DNA of 31,308 bases, taken from CAZPBC01 sp964584775 (GTDB lineage Bacteria; Chlamydiota; Chlamydiia; Chlamydiales; SLFE01). How positions within the stretch are numbered: position 1 is the first letter of the stretch; each line of letters starts with the position of its first letter. Below the pieces are notes generated by a model that made no database searches, was not told the DNA's origin, and saw nothing but the letters and a program-made list of their open reading frames with translations. The stretch spans positions 1 through 31,308 of the forward strand of contig CAZPBC010000020.1 in assembly GCA_964584775.1 (NCBI GenBank), written 5' to 3'. Made by a program: the position numbers and the translations under genes. Of the stretch, positions 15,542-24,359 are shown piece after piece.

Positions 15542-18391
15542 CTATACTTCACGGTGAGTCAATGCCATCATTTTACTAGATAGGGGGTTTTCTTTCCTTT
15601 GTTGTAAGGCCTCTTCTAGCTTTAAAATTTCTTCTTGACTGACACGTCCCCCTTTTTTCGCTTTTACGATGATCGACTCAAGAGACCTGAGGGCAGTAAA
15701 CATCTGAGATTGTTGCTGTTGGATGGCTTCTCTGAGGACTGTAACAGCTTCGGGCGCCTTCATTCTTCCATATTTATAGAGATGGACGTCTAGGTTGTTG
15801 AATTCTTCTGGGGGGAGCATAGAGGCGAATTTTTCTAAAGCCGTCAGAGTCATGCGTTCATCAGGCTGGTAGTGACCACTTTTATCAGTGATTGAAACAA
15901 GTTTTCCTTTTACAAATTCGCATATGCCAGCACTTTTTACAGGTTTTCCTTCAAAAAAGATAGAGTGATTGAAGACTCCTCTGACGTAGGCTTCAGTATA
16001 GAACTCCTCATCGAGTCCCATCACGAACATATGTGTGTCACGACCAGAATGTAGAGGATTGTCGTATTCAGTGCGGAAGAGGCCGTTTTCATAGCGTAGT
16101 CGATACTCATCCCTTTCACCGGGATCGATGTAGGAAACCTGAGAAATATTCATTAACTTCTCTTTCGTGAGTTTATATCGATCCAGCCGCTCTTGACCGG
16201 CCACCTTTTCTCCCCTCTCAATTTTTGCAATCCAATCACGGAAGCTGAGCCCCTCTGGATCAGGTGTCGAGCTCCAGACATTCCAATAGGGTAAAATTTT
16301 CATCCCGTAGCGATTTTTGATGTCTAAAAATTCTCCGATGTAGTCGGGTGACATTGGAACGGCATCTCTAGAGGTGCCCTCATAACGCCTTGCTGCAGCC
16401 TTGCCAGCCCGACGGAACTTGCCTCGCAGTTCCTCAGAATAATTTCTGGTACGTGTTGTAGGAGCCAAAACTCTTCGGCTCACACGGTCGAGCTCAGGTC
16501 TGTCTTCTTTCAGTTCCTGTTCTGAAGTGACCTGATGGGTGAGACCTGCTGCAAACTCACTTTCGAGTGGCTCGAGTGCTTTCACGAAGGGAGCGAGCTC
16601 AGGGTAGACAGTCTCCCAACCCCCTCTTAGCGTTGCTTTTTCGTTCTCTCGGACATAGTGTTGAAGGGCTTCGACTCTAGAGCGCCACTCAGCTACAGCT
16701 TGGGGATGGAGTTTTCCGTAAGCCTTTGCTTTTGTTTGGTCCATTCTTGCCTGGATCGCAGCTTCGAGTTGATTTCTTTGGCTTGGGCTAAAACGTTCGG
16801 GTGCAGGGATCCCATACTTTTCACAAAGTCCTTCGATTTTAGCTTTAGAAATGTTCGTACTATAAAGGCTCTCCCGCTCATTTTGCATCTCTTTGAGTTC
16901 ATTTGAGATCGCTTCAAAGAAGGAGTGGGGTTCGATGAGGCCTGCGTCTTGCCATTCGGCTTCGATGTCATCACAGTTCCATGCAAGGATCTGTTCTTTT
17001 AAGGCAGTGGGCATCGGTTTATCTGCTACAGGGTGTTCAAGGAGCTCATGGTGCACCGCGCAAAAGGTGAGCTTTCCCTTGTTGTAGGTGGTGGCAGCCG
17101 GCATCATCTGCTTCCAGTCTGTCAGGATGAGGTCTCCTTTTTCATCGATCCTGTAGTTGGCGATGTGAGAAGATCCGCTTGCAAAAACGAGGTCGAGAAG
17201 CAGGAGCTCGCTCACACTCGCATCGGAAGTTTCTTTTAGGACGAGGGATTTGACACTCTCAAAAACAGAGAGGACGCCTTCGGGAGCCCTTGCTTGGAAT
17301 TGAGCCACATTTCGGCGCATCGTCGTCCAGCGTTGCCATAGCTTTGGGGGAAACATTTTTCCGCTAGGTGTATAACTGGCTATTGTTTCCGAGAGAGAGG
17401 GATCTTTCGAAGCCACTGGGATTTTTCTTAAAATATAGGTCCCTAAACCGAGCGAGCGGGCAAGCACTCCTCCTTTGACTTCAAAAGGGTTTGCTTCTGC
17501 TCTTCTGATGATAAAGGAGGGGTCAGTCGGGGCTAAGCTTAAGCCGCAACTCGCAAGCTCTGAAGAGGAATAGTACTCAGTGCAGCCCCCGCAGAGTGAG
17601 GCAATCTCAGCCGGTAGGCTCTTCAGATCAACATACGAATACTCACTTTGTTGAATGTTCTCGATAGCAAGGTCTAGGTCGCTCTCTCTGCTCCCTGCAG
17701 CTTGCCTTTGGTCTCGTTCATGTTGAAGTGTCTCGAGGAGCTCCTCTTTGCGGTAAAATTTCACAAAGTTCGGAGCAAGACGTTCGACCTCTTCAAGGTA
17801 CACTTTATTGATCGCTCGCTTCTTCATTTCTGATTGAATGGCGTCGAGAGATTCCCTTGTGATCAGTGGAGGTGGGTTTGCTGGTTTTTCCAGCAGATCA
17901 GTGCATAACTTATAGAAGTATTTAACAAGTTCTTTTTTATGAAATATCTTCTCTTCTGGATCGAGGTCAGGGCTATCCTCAATGTCTTTAGACTCTCTTT
18001 GATAGACTCTAAAGAAGGCACTACGCAGGTCATTTTGGTTTATCTTTGGCCAAGGCAGTGAACTCTCTGGAATCGAAGAGACCGGAACAAATCCCTCTAG
18101 AGGTAGAGGGTCAGATAAGATCTTTTCGACACGTGCATGGTTTTGCGTCGAAGCTAACGTCTGTTCGAGTCCGCGGACGGCTCGAAGGAGGGTCTCTTGG
18201 ACTTTCTGAGCTATAGGGGGAGGAGTGGTTGTTACCCTCCGCTCTACTAAAGGAGGTGAAGAGGAAGAGGTGTCGGTACCGAGCCGCTCTTTTGCGACCT
18301 CAGCGGCCGCGTCTGTATGCTCTCCCGTCTCTCTTTGTGGAGAGGGCTCTTTCCCTTCTGAGGGCCGGTGTGCTGGAAAATTCAAGTCCAT
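15542..18391 (-). CDS. Large multidomain effector-like protein, cassette 2 (IQM-like C-terminal domain)
   Basis: A 949-residue soluble protein: disordered Ser/Pro/Glu-rich N-terminus (1-65), helical region, YYSSSEL (273-279), EVKGGVLARSLGLGTYILRK (304-323), a kinase-like region where the loop reads GSSHIANY (406-413) and then TDW (424-426), a helical stretch, and an IQM-like domain at about 690-871. That domain has RYG...W, LTKEKL, ISQVSYIDPGERDEYRL, HMFVMGLDEEFYTEA, HSIFFEGKPVKSAG and SGHYQPDER, the order seen in plant IQM proteins and their bacterial relatives; no IQ motif was noted. The last 70 residues are helical and shared with the paralogue. An AAAATAGCA at 18428-18436 (minus strand TGCTATTTT) could be an extended -10 box. 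A secreted host-directed protein is inferred. Confidence 0.75.
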   Translation of the reverse strand: MDLNFPAHRPSEGKEPSPQRETGEHTDAAAEVAKERLGTDTSSSSPPLVERRVTTTPPPIAQKVQETLLRAVRGLEQTLASTQNHARVEKILSDPLPLEGFVPVSSIPESSLPWPKINQNDLRSAFFRVYQRESKDIEDSPDLDPEEKIFHKKELVKYFYKLCTDLLEKPANPPPLITRESLDAIQSEMKKRAINKVYLEEVERLAPNFVKFYRKEELLETLQHERDQRQAAGSRESDLDLAIENIQQSEYSYVDLKSLPAEIASLCGGCTEYYSSSELASCGLSLAPTDPSFIIRRAEANPFEVKGGVLARSLGLGTYILRKIPVASKDPSLSETIASYTPSGKMFPPKLWQRWTTMRRNVAQFQARAPEGVLSVFESVKSLVLKETSDASVSELLLLDLVFASGSSHIANYRIDEKGDLILTDWKQMMPAATTYNKGKLTFCAVHHELLEHPVADKPMPTALKEQILAWNCDDIEAEWQDAGLIEPHSFFEAISNELKEMQNERESLYSTNISKAKIEGLCEKYGIPAPERFSPSQRNQLEAAIQARMDQTKAKAYGKLHPQAVAEWRSRVEALQHYVRENEKATLRGGWETVYPELAPFVKALEPLESEFAAGLTHQVTSEQELKEDRPELDRVSRRVLAPTTRTRNYSEELRGKFRRAGKAAARRYEGTSRDAVPMSPDYIGEFLDIKNRYGMKILPYWNVWSSTPDPEGLSFRDWIAKIERGEKVAGQERLDRYKLTKEKLMNISQVSYIDPGERDEYRLRYENGLFRTEYDNPLHSGRDTHMFVMGLDEEFYTEAYVRGVFNHSIFFEGKPVKSAGICEFVKGKLVSITDKSGHYQPDERMTLTALEKFASMLPPEEFNNLDVHLYKYGRMKAPEAVTVLREAIQQQQSQMFTALRSLESIIVKAKKGGRVSQEEILKLEEALQQRKENPLSSKMMALTHREV

Positions 18392-18469
18392 AGAGACGAT
18401 TCAAGCAAAAAGAATGCCAATCGCTAGAAAATAGCATGAGGTCTCAATGGAGAATAGGGAGAAACTTTT

Positions 18470-19918
18470 TTATTCTGTTTCTTGCTGGAGGATTTTTTGG
18501 TAGTCCTTCCGCAGGCGGGCACTTTCGGGCTCTTCGATGAGGAGCTCGGCCGTCAGCTGCTTCGCCTTTTTCCACTGCTTTTTAGACATGGCGCGGCGAG
18601 CAAGGTAGCGCTTGGCTTCCGAAGAGTTGTCTGCGATCGGCTCGTAGATGGCGTCTGCGGCGGCGAGGTCGTTTTCCAGAAGGGCTTTCTTCCCGTGGAC
18701 CTCTTGGCCTTGCACTGACTGGAAGAGCTCGGGATGAGAGGAGAGGAGTTGACTTAAAGAGGTGAAGTCACGCGCCTGGAGGTAACCGTCAGCAAGAATG
18801 AGAGCGGCTTGTTTTTGGTGGGGGCCTTCATTTGCGACGAAGGGAAGGAGAAGGCTCTCTCCCTCTTTTTCCATTCCGACAGCCATCTGGAGTTCTGCTT
18901 CAAGAAGGAGGAGCGGTTCGTTGCGTTCGTAGCTTTGCACAAACTGGAGGGCTTCGATGGGACCGCGGTTGTTTTGGATGGAACGGGTGAGGGCTACTTT
19001 TGCCCAGGTGGGGAAGCTGTGGGGGAGCTGTTCGTGGAGAGCAAGGGCTGCTTCGTCGAAGCCGGCGGCAGCAAAAAGAGCAGCGAAGATTTCGTTTTCG
19101 AGGAGGAGGCGTTTGGTTTCGCGGTTGACTTGGAAGAGAGGGTTTTGGTTTTCGAGGTGGGCAAGGTCGATGAGTTCTTGGGTGAGAGGTTGGCTTAGCT
19201 CAGAGGGAGAGCGGGTGAGCATCGCTGCCATCTCTTCAGCTGTATCCTCTTGAAAGGTGCGGTTGAGGCGGAAGTTGAGGGTGTAGAGAAGGCTCAGCTC
19301 TAGTTCGGGATTCCAGGAAAGGCGGCGGTAGGAGTGGCTTTTTAATTGTTCGAGGGCGAGTTCTTCGCGCTCATTCACAAGGAGATTCACGAGGCGGGTC
19401 CAGAAAGAGGCTTGGGTTTTTTGCGGCAGCTCCGTCTCTGCTCTCATCCCAGCAATCGGTTTCACAAGACGGCTGAGGGTGATCTTTTGGCAGCCTAGAG
19501 GAGCGTACTCGGTCTCTTCTGTCTTCGCGAGGAGGTCCCAAGCGCTCTGGAAGTCTCCACGGCGGAGGAGGAAGTTGGTGTAGAGGTAAGCAATCTTCTC
19601 ATCTTGGAAATGGTCACGGCGTAGCTCTTGGTAAGCCGTGCGGGCCAGCTCCTGCTCACCTGCTGCTTCGAGGGTTTCTGCTTGAAGGAGTTTGGCTTGC
19701 TTATGGGTGGGGTCGATTTCAAGGGCTCGAGTGAGGAGCTCCCACGCCTCATGAGGCTGGGTATGGAGCGTGGCACGTGCACGTTCAAAGAGCTCATCGG
19801 GGTTCTCTTGCACCTGAGCTTTAGGTGTGGTCGAAGTTTCTCTATTGGGTTGAATCAGTGTGACAAAGGCCACACCGAAAGCGAGTGTAGCGCACAGTCC
19901 GTAGATGGCTTTTTTCAT
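18470..19918 (-). CDS. Membrane-anchored TPR protein
   Basis: A 482-residue protein with an N-terminal signal anchor (MKKAIYGLCATLAFGVAFVT), then TPR helices: NPDELFERARATLHTQPHEA, AWELLTRALEIDPTHKQAKL, LLQAETLEAAGEQELARTAY, YTNFLLRRGDFQSAWDLLAK, and more at the C-terminus (YLARRAMSKKQWKKAKQLTA). I chose ATG 19918, 11 codons inside the longest frame, because AGGGGGG lies about 8 bases before it and the protein then begins with a normal signal sequence. TPR proteins of this kind scaffold envelope complexes; the partner is not evident. Codon use is G+C-richer than in the tandem family at the right end. The ribosome site can pair with a GGGCCCCC upstream (separate entry). Confidence 0.75.
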   Translation of the reverse strand: MKKAIYGLCATLAFGVAFVTLIQPNRETSTTPKAQVQENPDELFERARATLHTQPHEAWELLTRALEIDPTHKQAKLLQAETLEAAGEQELARTAYQELRRDHFQDEKIAYLYTNFLLRRGDFQSAWDLLAKTEETEYAPLGCQKITLSRLVKPIAGMRAETELPQKTQASFWTRLVNLLVNEREELALEQLKSHSYRRLSWNPELELSLLYTLNFRLNRTFQEDTAEEMAAMLTRSPSELSQPLTQELIDLAHLENQNPLFQVNRETKRLLLENEIFAALFAAAGFDEAALALHEQLPHSFPTWAKVALTRSIQNNRGPIEALQFVQSYERNEPLLLLEAELQMAVGMEKEGESLLLPFVANEGPHQKQAALILADGYLQARDFTSLSQLLSSHPELFQSVQGQEVHGKKALLENDLAAADAIYEPIADNSSEAKRYLARRAMSKKQWKKAKQLTAELLIEEPESARLRKDYQKILQQETE

Positions 19919-19922
19919 GAGA

Positions 19923-19965
19923 GGCCCCCCTATAAGTAGATGTAATTCCACTCATACAGGGGGCC
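19923..19965 (-). promoter_or_regulatory. Hairpin able to mask the ribosome site of the TPR gene
   Basis: On the minus strand GGCCCCC (complement of 19959-19965) can pair with GGGGGCC (complement of 19923-19929) across a 29-base loop. The second arm contains the G-run that serves as the ribosome site of the gene starting at 19918. There is no T-run after it, so it is more likely a translation control or processing element than a terminator. It lies between the small secreted protein gene and the TPR gene. Confidence 0.5.
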
Positions 19966-19971
19966 CTAAAT

Positions 19972-20274
19972 TTATTCAACATGATATGAGTTGTCTTTAT
20001 CCTCTTCCTCTTCTCCATAGAAGTCGACAGGGATCTCACACTCATCGTCACAATCGGCAAGGTATCCTTGGCCACGCTGTTGCTGATGGCGGTGGTGGCG
20101 GTTGGGTCGTTGGTTGCCTTGGTTTGGGTAGTCGTAGCGGTTAAAGTCTTTGTCGAGACGGTTTCTCCAGTAGAGGTCAAACTCTTCTCGATCGCTACGG
20201 TCGACGGCGGTCAGTTCTGGTGTTGTGAAAAGGAAAAGAAAAGTCAAAAGCAGGAACGGTTTGAGCCACTTCAT
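19972..20274 (-). CDS. Small exported protein, His/Gln-rich with acidic C-terminus
   Basis: A 100-residue protein. Residues 1-23 form a signal peptide (MKWLKPFLLLTFLFLFTTPE, then LTA). The mature part is charged and hydrophilic: an Arg/Asp/Tyr-rich region, RPNRHHRHQQQRGQG (56-70), a Cys pair in DCDDEC (74-79), and an acidic run GEEEEDKD. A strong AGGAGG site precedes ATG 20274. I do not recognise the family. His-rich plus acidic composition could bind metal ions, but this is only compositional. It is the first gene of a probable pair with the TPR gene, 53 bases upstream of it. Confidence 0.65.
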   Translation of the reverse strand: MKWLKPFLLLTFLFLFTTPELTAVDRSDREEFDLYWRNRLDKDFNRYDYPNQGNQRPNRHHRHQQQRGQGYLADCDDECEIPVDFYGEEEEDKDNSYHVE

Positions 20275-20348
20275 GGGTCACCTCCTTCTTTACTTTTAAA
20301 CTACTCGGTCGAGAATTTATTCAAAAGATTTTCTTAATTTATTGATAA

Positions 20349-20708
20349 TTAAACTCTTGCGTGTTTTCTTTCGATCGACATAACCGCCTCATTCAGGCTG
20401 TCAAAGAGGGGGAGTTCCTTCTGCAGAGAGAGCAGTTCTAGAACGGCACGCACAGAGCTGTCAGGGGAGGAAAGAGCAAGCCCTCCTCCTCGTCTTTTGA
20501 GTTTATCGTGGAGGGCGAGAAAGAAGACGATGCCCCCACAGTCGAGGAAAGTGACCTCAGAAAGGTCGATGACCCAGTCGTTCGTGCTGGCGGCTTGCTC
20601 TAGGCGCCCAATCTCTTCCTTAAACTCTCTAACAACATGAAGATCAAGCACTTCTGAATGTATGTGGACGACCAATACGTCCTCTTTCATGTGGTAAGTG
20701 AGGTACAT
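20349..20708 (-). CDS. STAS-domain protein, anti-anti-sigma (RsbV-like) family
   Basis: A 119-residue single-domain protein. The STAS core is DWVIDLSEVTFLDCGGIVFF, followed by LALHDKLKRRGGGLALSSP and VRAVLELLSLQKELPLFDSL, matching the strand-helix order of SpoIIAA/RsbV. In that family a Ser in 'DSSG' is phosphorylated by a partner kinase; here the motif reads DCGG, with Cys57 in that position, so classical partner switching would need another residue or does not occur. I prefer ATG 20708 (GAAGGGA upstream) over an upstream GTG at 20771. It is divergent from oppA. Role in sigma-factor control is a family inference. Confidence 0.8.
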   Translation of the reverse strand: MYLTYHMKEDVLVVHIHSEVLDLHVVREFKEEIGRLEQAASTNDWVIDLSEVTFLDCGGIVFFLALHDKLKRRGGGLALSSPDSSVRAVLELLSLQKELPLFDSLNEAVMSIERKHARV

Positions 20709-20815
20709 CGCATTCCCTTCATTTGAGGTTCTTCTCTTGATATAGTCAAATTTTCCTTTTGCTGTAAACACGAACTCAGGATAATGACGACAAATAAAAA
20801 ATAATCGCGATACCT

Positions 20816-22879
20816 ATGAAAAAAGACCCGCTTCTCTACCGCATTTTTAAAGGAGTTCTCCTCCTTCTTGTTGTCTTCCTTCTCTTTATGCAATACTGGT
20901 CCAGTCTCGTTGTAGAGAAAGAGCTCATCTCTTTGAAGCGTTCGATGAGAAGCTTAAAAAAAGAGCTGCAGCAGGTCCGTCACTTGAGCCCCACAAAGGA
21001 GCAGCTTGTCAAAGCGCTCTCGACCCAGCCGACAGAGCATGTCACAGCTAACCTCTTGACCCCCGATCCCTTCTATCAGTCGACCCTTCCTGAGATCTTA
21101 GGAGCAGACTTTGTTCCTAGTGGAGAGCTGCGCACCTCATCAATGGGGAGACCCAAAAACTTGCATCCCTTCTCTAACTGGGCAGATGTCAACCGCTTCC
21201 GTGAAAAGGTGACAACGAACTTGGCGGGTTCACATGTGGGGATCTACGAGACGATGGCACCGCGCCTAGCGACCTCCATGATGGTGGCTGACAACCCTGA
21301 AACAGGGAAGCCTGAGATCATTGTGAAGTTAAGAGAAGATGTCTATTGGGCACCGCTCAAGCCGGAGATGTTCTCTCATAAAATGGAGTTGGCAGAGCAG
21401 TTCCAGGAGCCGGTACAGGTCACCGCCCACGATGTGAAGTTCTACTACGATGTGATGATGAACCCCTTTGTTCAAGAGAGCGGAGCGGTGGCACTGAGAA
21501 CCTACTTTGAAGACCTTTATGAGGTCGAGGTGGTTGATGACTTCACCTTGATTTTACGCTGGAGGACGAAAGATATCGTTTCGGACCGTGGAATTGTCGA
21601 ACCAAAAATGCGTTACGGTGCACGCCTATGGTCAGGATCTTTAACCCCTCTTCCTCGTTTTGTCTATCAATACTTCTCGAATGGAGATCGGATCGTCACA
21701 GACGAAAGCGACCCTGAAATTTATCGCAAAAGCTCGCTCTTTGCAGAGAATTTTTCGAACCATTGGGCGAAGAATGTCCTTCCCAGTTGCGGGGCGTACC
21801 TCTTTGAGCAATTTACAGACCGATCGATTCTCTTTAGACGCAACGGCAGCTTCTATGACCCTCAAGCAGCGTTGATCGAGGAATCGACCAACCACTTTAA
21901 GGAGAATCCAGACTCCCTTTGGCAAGATTTTAAGGTGGAGCAGACGGACTTGACAGCGCTTCGTCCCGACCAGCTGATCGAGTGGCAGGAGTTTTTAGAG
22001 TCGCCCCTCTATCAGGAACAGATGCGGGCCGGCAGTGTTGCAAAACGTCTCGACTACTTGAGCCGCTCCTTTAGTTATATCGGTTGGAACTCTGAACGGG
22101 TCTTCTTTAAAAGTCCGAAGGTGCGACGCGCCATGACACTCGCGATCGACCGTGACCGGATCATCAAAGATATTCTGAATAACATGGCCGTCCCGATCAC
22201 AGGACCGCTCTTTATTGGATCAGAAAATTATGACCATACGGTCCCCGCATGGCCTTTCGATCCTGAGCGTGCTGCAGCTCTTCTCGAAGAAGAGGGTTGG
22301 TTTGACCGAGACGGGGACGGCATCCGTGAGAAGCTCATCAACGGCAAAAAAGTCGTCTTCCGCTTCAAACTTCTCTACTTTGTCAAAGCCACAACCACAA
22401 AAGCGGTGGTGGAATATATTGCGACCACTCTCCGCTCGATTGGAGTCGACTGTCAGATCCAAGGGGTCGATCTCAACGACATCTCTCAAGCGATGGATGA
22501 TAAAAACTTCGATGCCATCACGCTTGCGTGGGGTCAAGGGAGTCCGCCGGATGACCCACGACAGCTGTGGTACTCGACCGGCGCGAAAGAGAAAGGCTCT
22601 TCCAATTTTGTCGGTTTCCAAGACGAGCGTGTCGATGCCATCATCAACCAGCTCGATTTCGAGTATGATCCTGAAAATAGAAAAGCGCTCTACCACCGCT
22701 TTCATCAGATCTTGCATAAGGCGCAGCCCTACACTTTCCTCTTCACACCCAAGGCGACACTGGTTTACCGAGACAGGGTGAGAAATGTTTTTGTCCCTGC
22801 AGAAAATCAAGACCTGATCCCGGGAGCGAATGTCGAGGCACCTGTGAGCAATATCTTCTGGATCGATCAAAATGACTAG
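20816..22879 (+). CDS. oppA: Peptide ABC transporter substrate-binding protein, membrane-anchored
   Basis: A 687-residue protein of the extracellular solute-binding family 5 (OppA/DppA/YejA type). Residues 14-31 form a membrane anchor (GVLLLLVVFLLFMQYWSS) with no lipobox, followed by a coiled-coil-like stretch (LISLKRSMRSLKKELQQV). The binding fold shows ETMAPRLATSMM, FYYDVMMNPF, FKSPKVRRAMTLAIDRDRII, and FDPERAAALLEEEGWFDRDG with DGDGIREK, all typical of the family. It delivers oligopeptides to the permeases encoded by the next two genes. Size and tripartite gene order resemble the chlamydial oppA_4/oppB_2/oppC_2 set as I remember it. No clear ribosome site is seen before ATG 20816. Confidence 0.88.
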   Translation: MKKDPLLYRIFKGVLLLLVVFLLFMQYWSSLVVEKELISLKRSMRSLKKELQQVRHLSPTKEQLVKALSTQPTEHVTANLLTPDPFYQSTLPEILGADFVPSGELRTSSMGRPKNLHPFSNWADVNRFREKVTTNLAGSHVGIYETMAPRLATSMMVADNPETGKPEIIVKLREDVYWAPLKPEMFSHKMELAEQFQEPVQVTAHDVKFYYDVMMNPFVQESGAVALRTYFEDLYEVEVVDDFTLILRWRTKDIVSDRGIVEPKMRYGARLWSGSLTPLPRFVYQYFSNGDRIVTDESDPEIYRKSSLFAENFSNHWAKNVLPSCGAYLFEQFTDRSILFRRNGSFYDPQAALIEESTNHFKENPDSLWQDFKVEQTDLTALRPDQLIEWQEFLESPLYQEQMRAGSVAKRLDYLSRSFSYIGWNSERVFFKSPKVRRAMTLAIDRDRIIKDILNNMAVPITGPLFIGSENYDHTVPAWPFDPERAAALLEEEGWFDRDGDGIREKLINGKKVVFRFKLLYFVKATTTKAVVEYIATTLRSIGVDCQIQGVDLNDISQAMDDKNFDAITLAWGQGSPPDDPRQLWYSTGAKEKGSSNFVGFQDERVDAIINQLDFEYDPENRKALYHRFHQILHKAQPYTFLFTPKATLVYRDRVRNVFVPAENQDLIPGANVEAPVSNIFWIDQND

Positions 22880-24353
22880 CTATATCCTTAGACGTCTTCT
22901 GATTTTACCTCTGACGCTTTTTTGTATTCTCCTTGTCAACTTTGTGATTATTAACCTTGCTCCAGGTGATCCCGTTTCGGAGACGAGTGTCTCTGAGAGA
23001 GGGGATGCGGAACGGAAGAAGGGGGTGAGTGGAGATGCAGAGCGCTACTTGCTCTTTCGAGAGCGTTTTGGGCTCACGTTGCCGATCCTCATCAACACCT
23101 GGCCTTGGATCGATATCGAAACCATGGAAGAAGAAGTGGCTGTCCTCACCTACCGTAAAAGAGGGGGGAAGGAAATCTCTTTTAAAGAGTGGAGGGATTT
23201 GAAACGGCTTCTGGGAGACCAGGCGCGCTTTCAGATGCCCAATCTACTCAGGATCGCCAACCGCCCACGTTGGCCTCTTCCAGAACGGAAGACAGCCCTC
23301 GAGCTCCTCATTCGAGGGGGGACGCGCATCATCCACCTGGGGCCCAACCTCACCACAGAGCAGCAACGCGAGAATGAACAGATCTCAAGCGATAACATTT
23401 TCCTTCGAGAACTCTCTCCGTTGCCTGATGACGATCTAGAAACGATCAATGCAAAGGTCGCTAAAATCAGCCGCTGGTTTCATGAGCCGCGGGTCATGGA
23501 TAGGTATGACATCGGAGAGGGAGAGCGCTACTCTGTCCTCTTTTTTGAAACGCGCTTCTTCCGCTATTTTTCTTCCGTCCTCACGCTGGACTTTGGAACT
23601 CTACGTGATGATAACAATAAAACCGTGATCTCAGAGGTGCTCAGCCGTTTTAAGTACTCCTTAACGCTCTCCCTCATTCCCATGTTGATCACTTTCTTCC
23701 TCTGTATGATCTTAGGTCTGATGATGGCGATGAACCACGAGCGCTTTCTAGACCACGGGTTGAACCTCACCTGCCTGATTCTTTATGCGATTCCGATCTT
23801 TGTCGTCGCCCCCTTTTTGATCGAAAAAGCGATAGGGAAAACTTTTCCTTTTACAGATATACCGATCCCTCTTTCAGGGTTTACCAGCTCCTACAAAATT
23901 TATAGCGAAGAGACGACTCTGCAACGGCTTTTTGACATTGCACGCCATATTGCCCTCCCCATTTTAGCGATTATCTACGGCATGCTCGCTGCTCAGTCGA
24001 GGCTAGCAAGGACAGCGATCCTCGAAGTGAAAAAACAGGAATATGTGCGCACGGCCTATGCCAAGGGTCTCAGTAAAGGAACCATCTACTGGAAGTACAT
24101 TGGGCGCAACGCTTCGATCACCATTGTGACAGCCCTCGCTGGCTCGCTCGGTGTGATTTTAGGCGGCTCGCTCATTGTGGAAACCCTTTTTGACATCAAC
24201 GGGTTCGGAAAGTTCTTCTACGATGCTATTTTAAACCGCGATTATAATGTCATCCTCTTCTCTGTGATTGCAGGCTCTTTCTTGACGCTCACAGGCTATT
24301 TGATGGCAGATGTGGCGTATACGATCTTGGACCCACGAGTGACACTGGAGTAA
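22872..24353 (+). CDS. oppB: Peptide ABC transporter permease, OppB/DppB type with long periplasmic insert
   Basis: A 493-residue protein. The first helix (LLILPLTLFCILLVNFVIIN, then LAPGDPV) matches the OppB N-terminus. About 170 extra residues (40-225, charged, no membrane segments) precede the permease core, whose helices include LSLIPMLITFFLCMILGLMM and LTCLILYAIPIFVVAPFL. The cytoplasmic EAA loop reads EYVRTAYAKGLSKGTIYWKY. Typical OppB proteins are 300-360 residues, so the insert is the notable feature. The start overlaps the oppA stop by 8 bases, showing translational coupling. Confidence 0.88.
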   Translation: MTSYILRRLLILPLTLFCILLVNFVIINLAPGDPVSETSVSERGDAERKKGVSGDAERYLLFRERFGLTLPILINTWPWIDIETMEEEVAVLTYRKRGGKEISFKEWRDLKRLLGDQARFQMPNLLRIANRPRWPLPERKTALELLIRGGTRIIHLGPNLTTEQQRENEQISSDNIFLRELSPLPDDDLETINAKVAKISRWFHEPRVMDRYDIGEGERYSVLFFETRFFRYFSSVLTLDFGTLRDDNNKTVISEVLSRFKYSLTLSLIPMLITFFLCMILGLMMAMNHERFLDHGLNLTCLILYAIPIFVVAPFLIEKAIGKTFPFTDIPIPLSGFTSSYKIYSEETTLQRLFDIARHIALPILAIIYGMLAAQSRLARTAILEVKKQEYVRTAYAKGLSKGTIYWKYIGRNASITIVTALAGSLGVILGGSLIVETLFDINGFGKFFYDAILNRDYNVILFSVIAGSFLTLTGYLMADVAYTILDPRVTLE

Positions 24354-24359
24354 CTGATT

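Noticed and set aside
18809..19198. 129-codon plus-strand frame opposite the TPR gene
   Set aside because: Low-complexity Glu/Phe/Val content is expected from the antisense of Leu/Glu-rich TPR codons.
19923..19965. Rho-independent terminator after the small secreted protein gene
   Set aside because: The stem is strong but no run of T follows on the minus strand and the loop is 29 bases long.
22220..22870. 216-codon open frame antisense to oppA
   Set aside because: It is fully inside a well supported gene; its composition is the mirror of oppA codons and it has no start signal.
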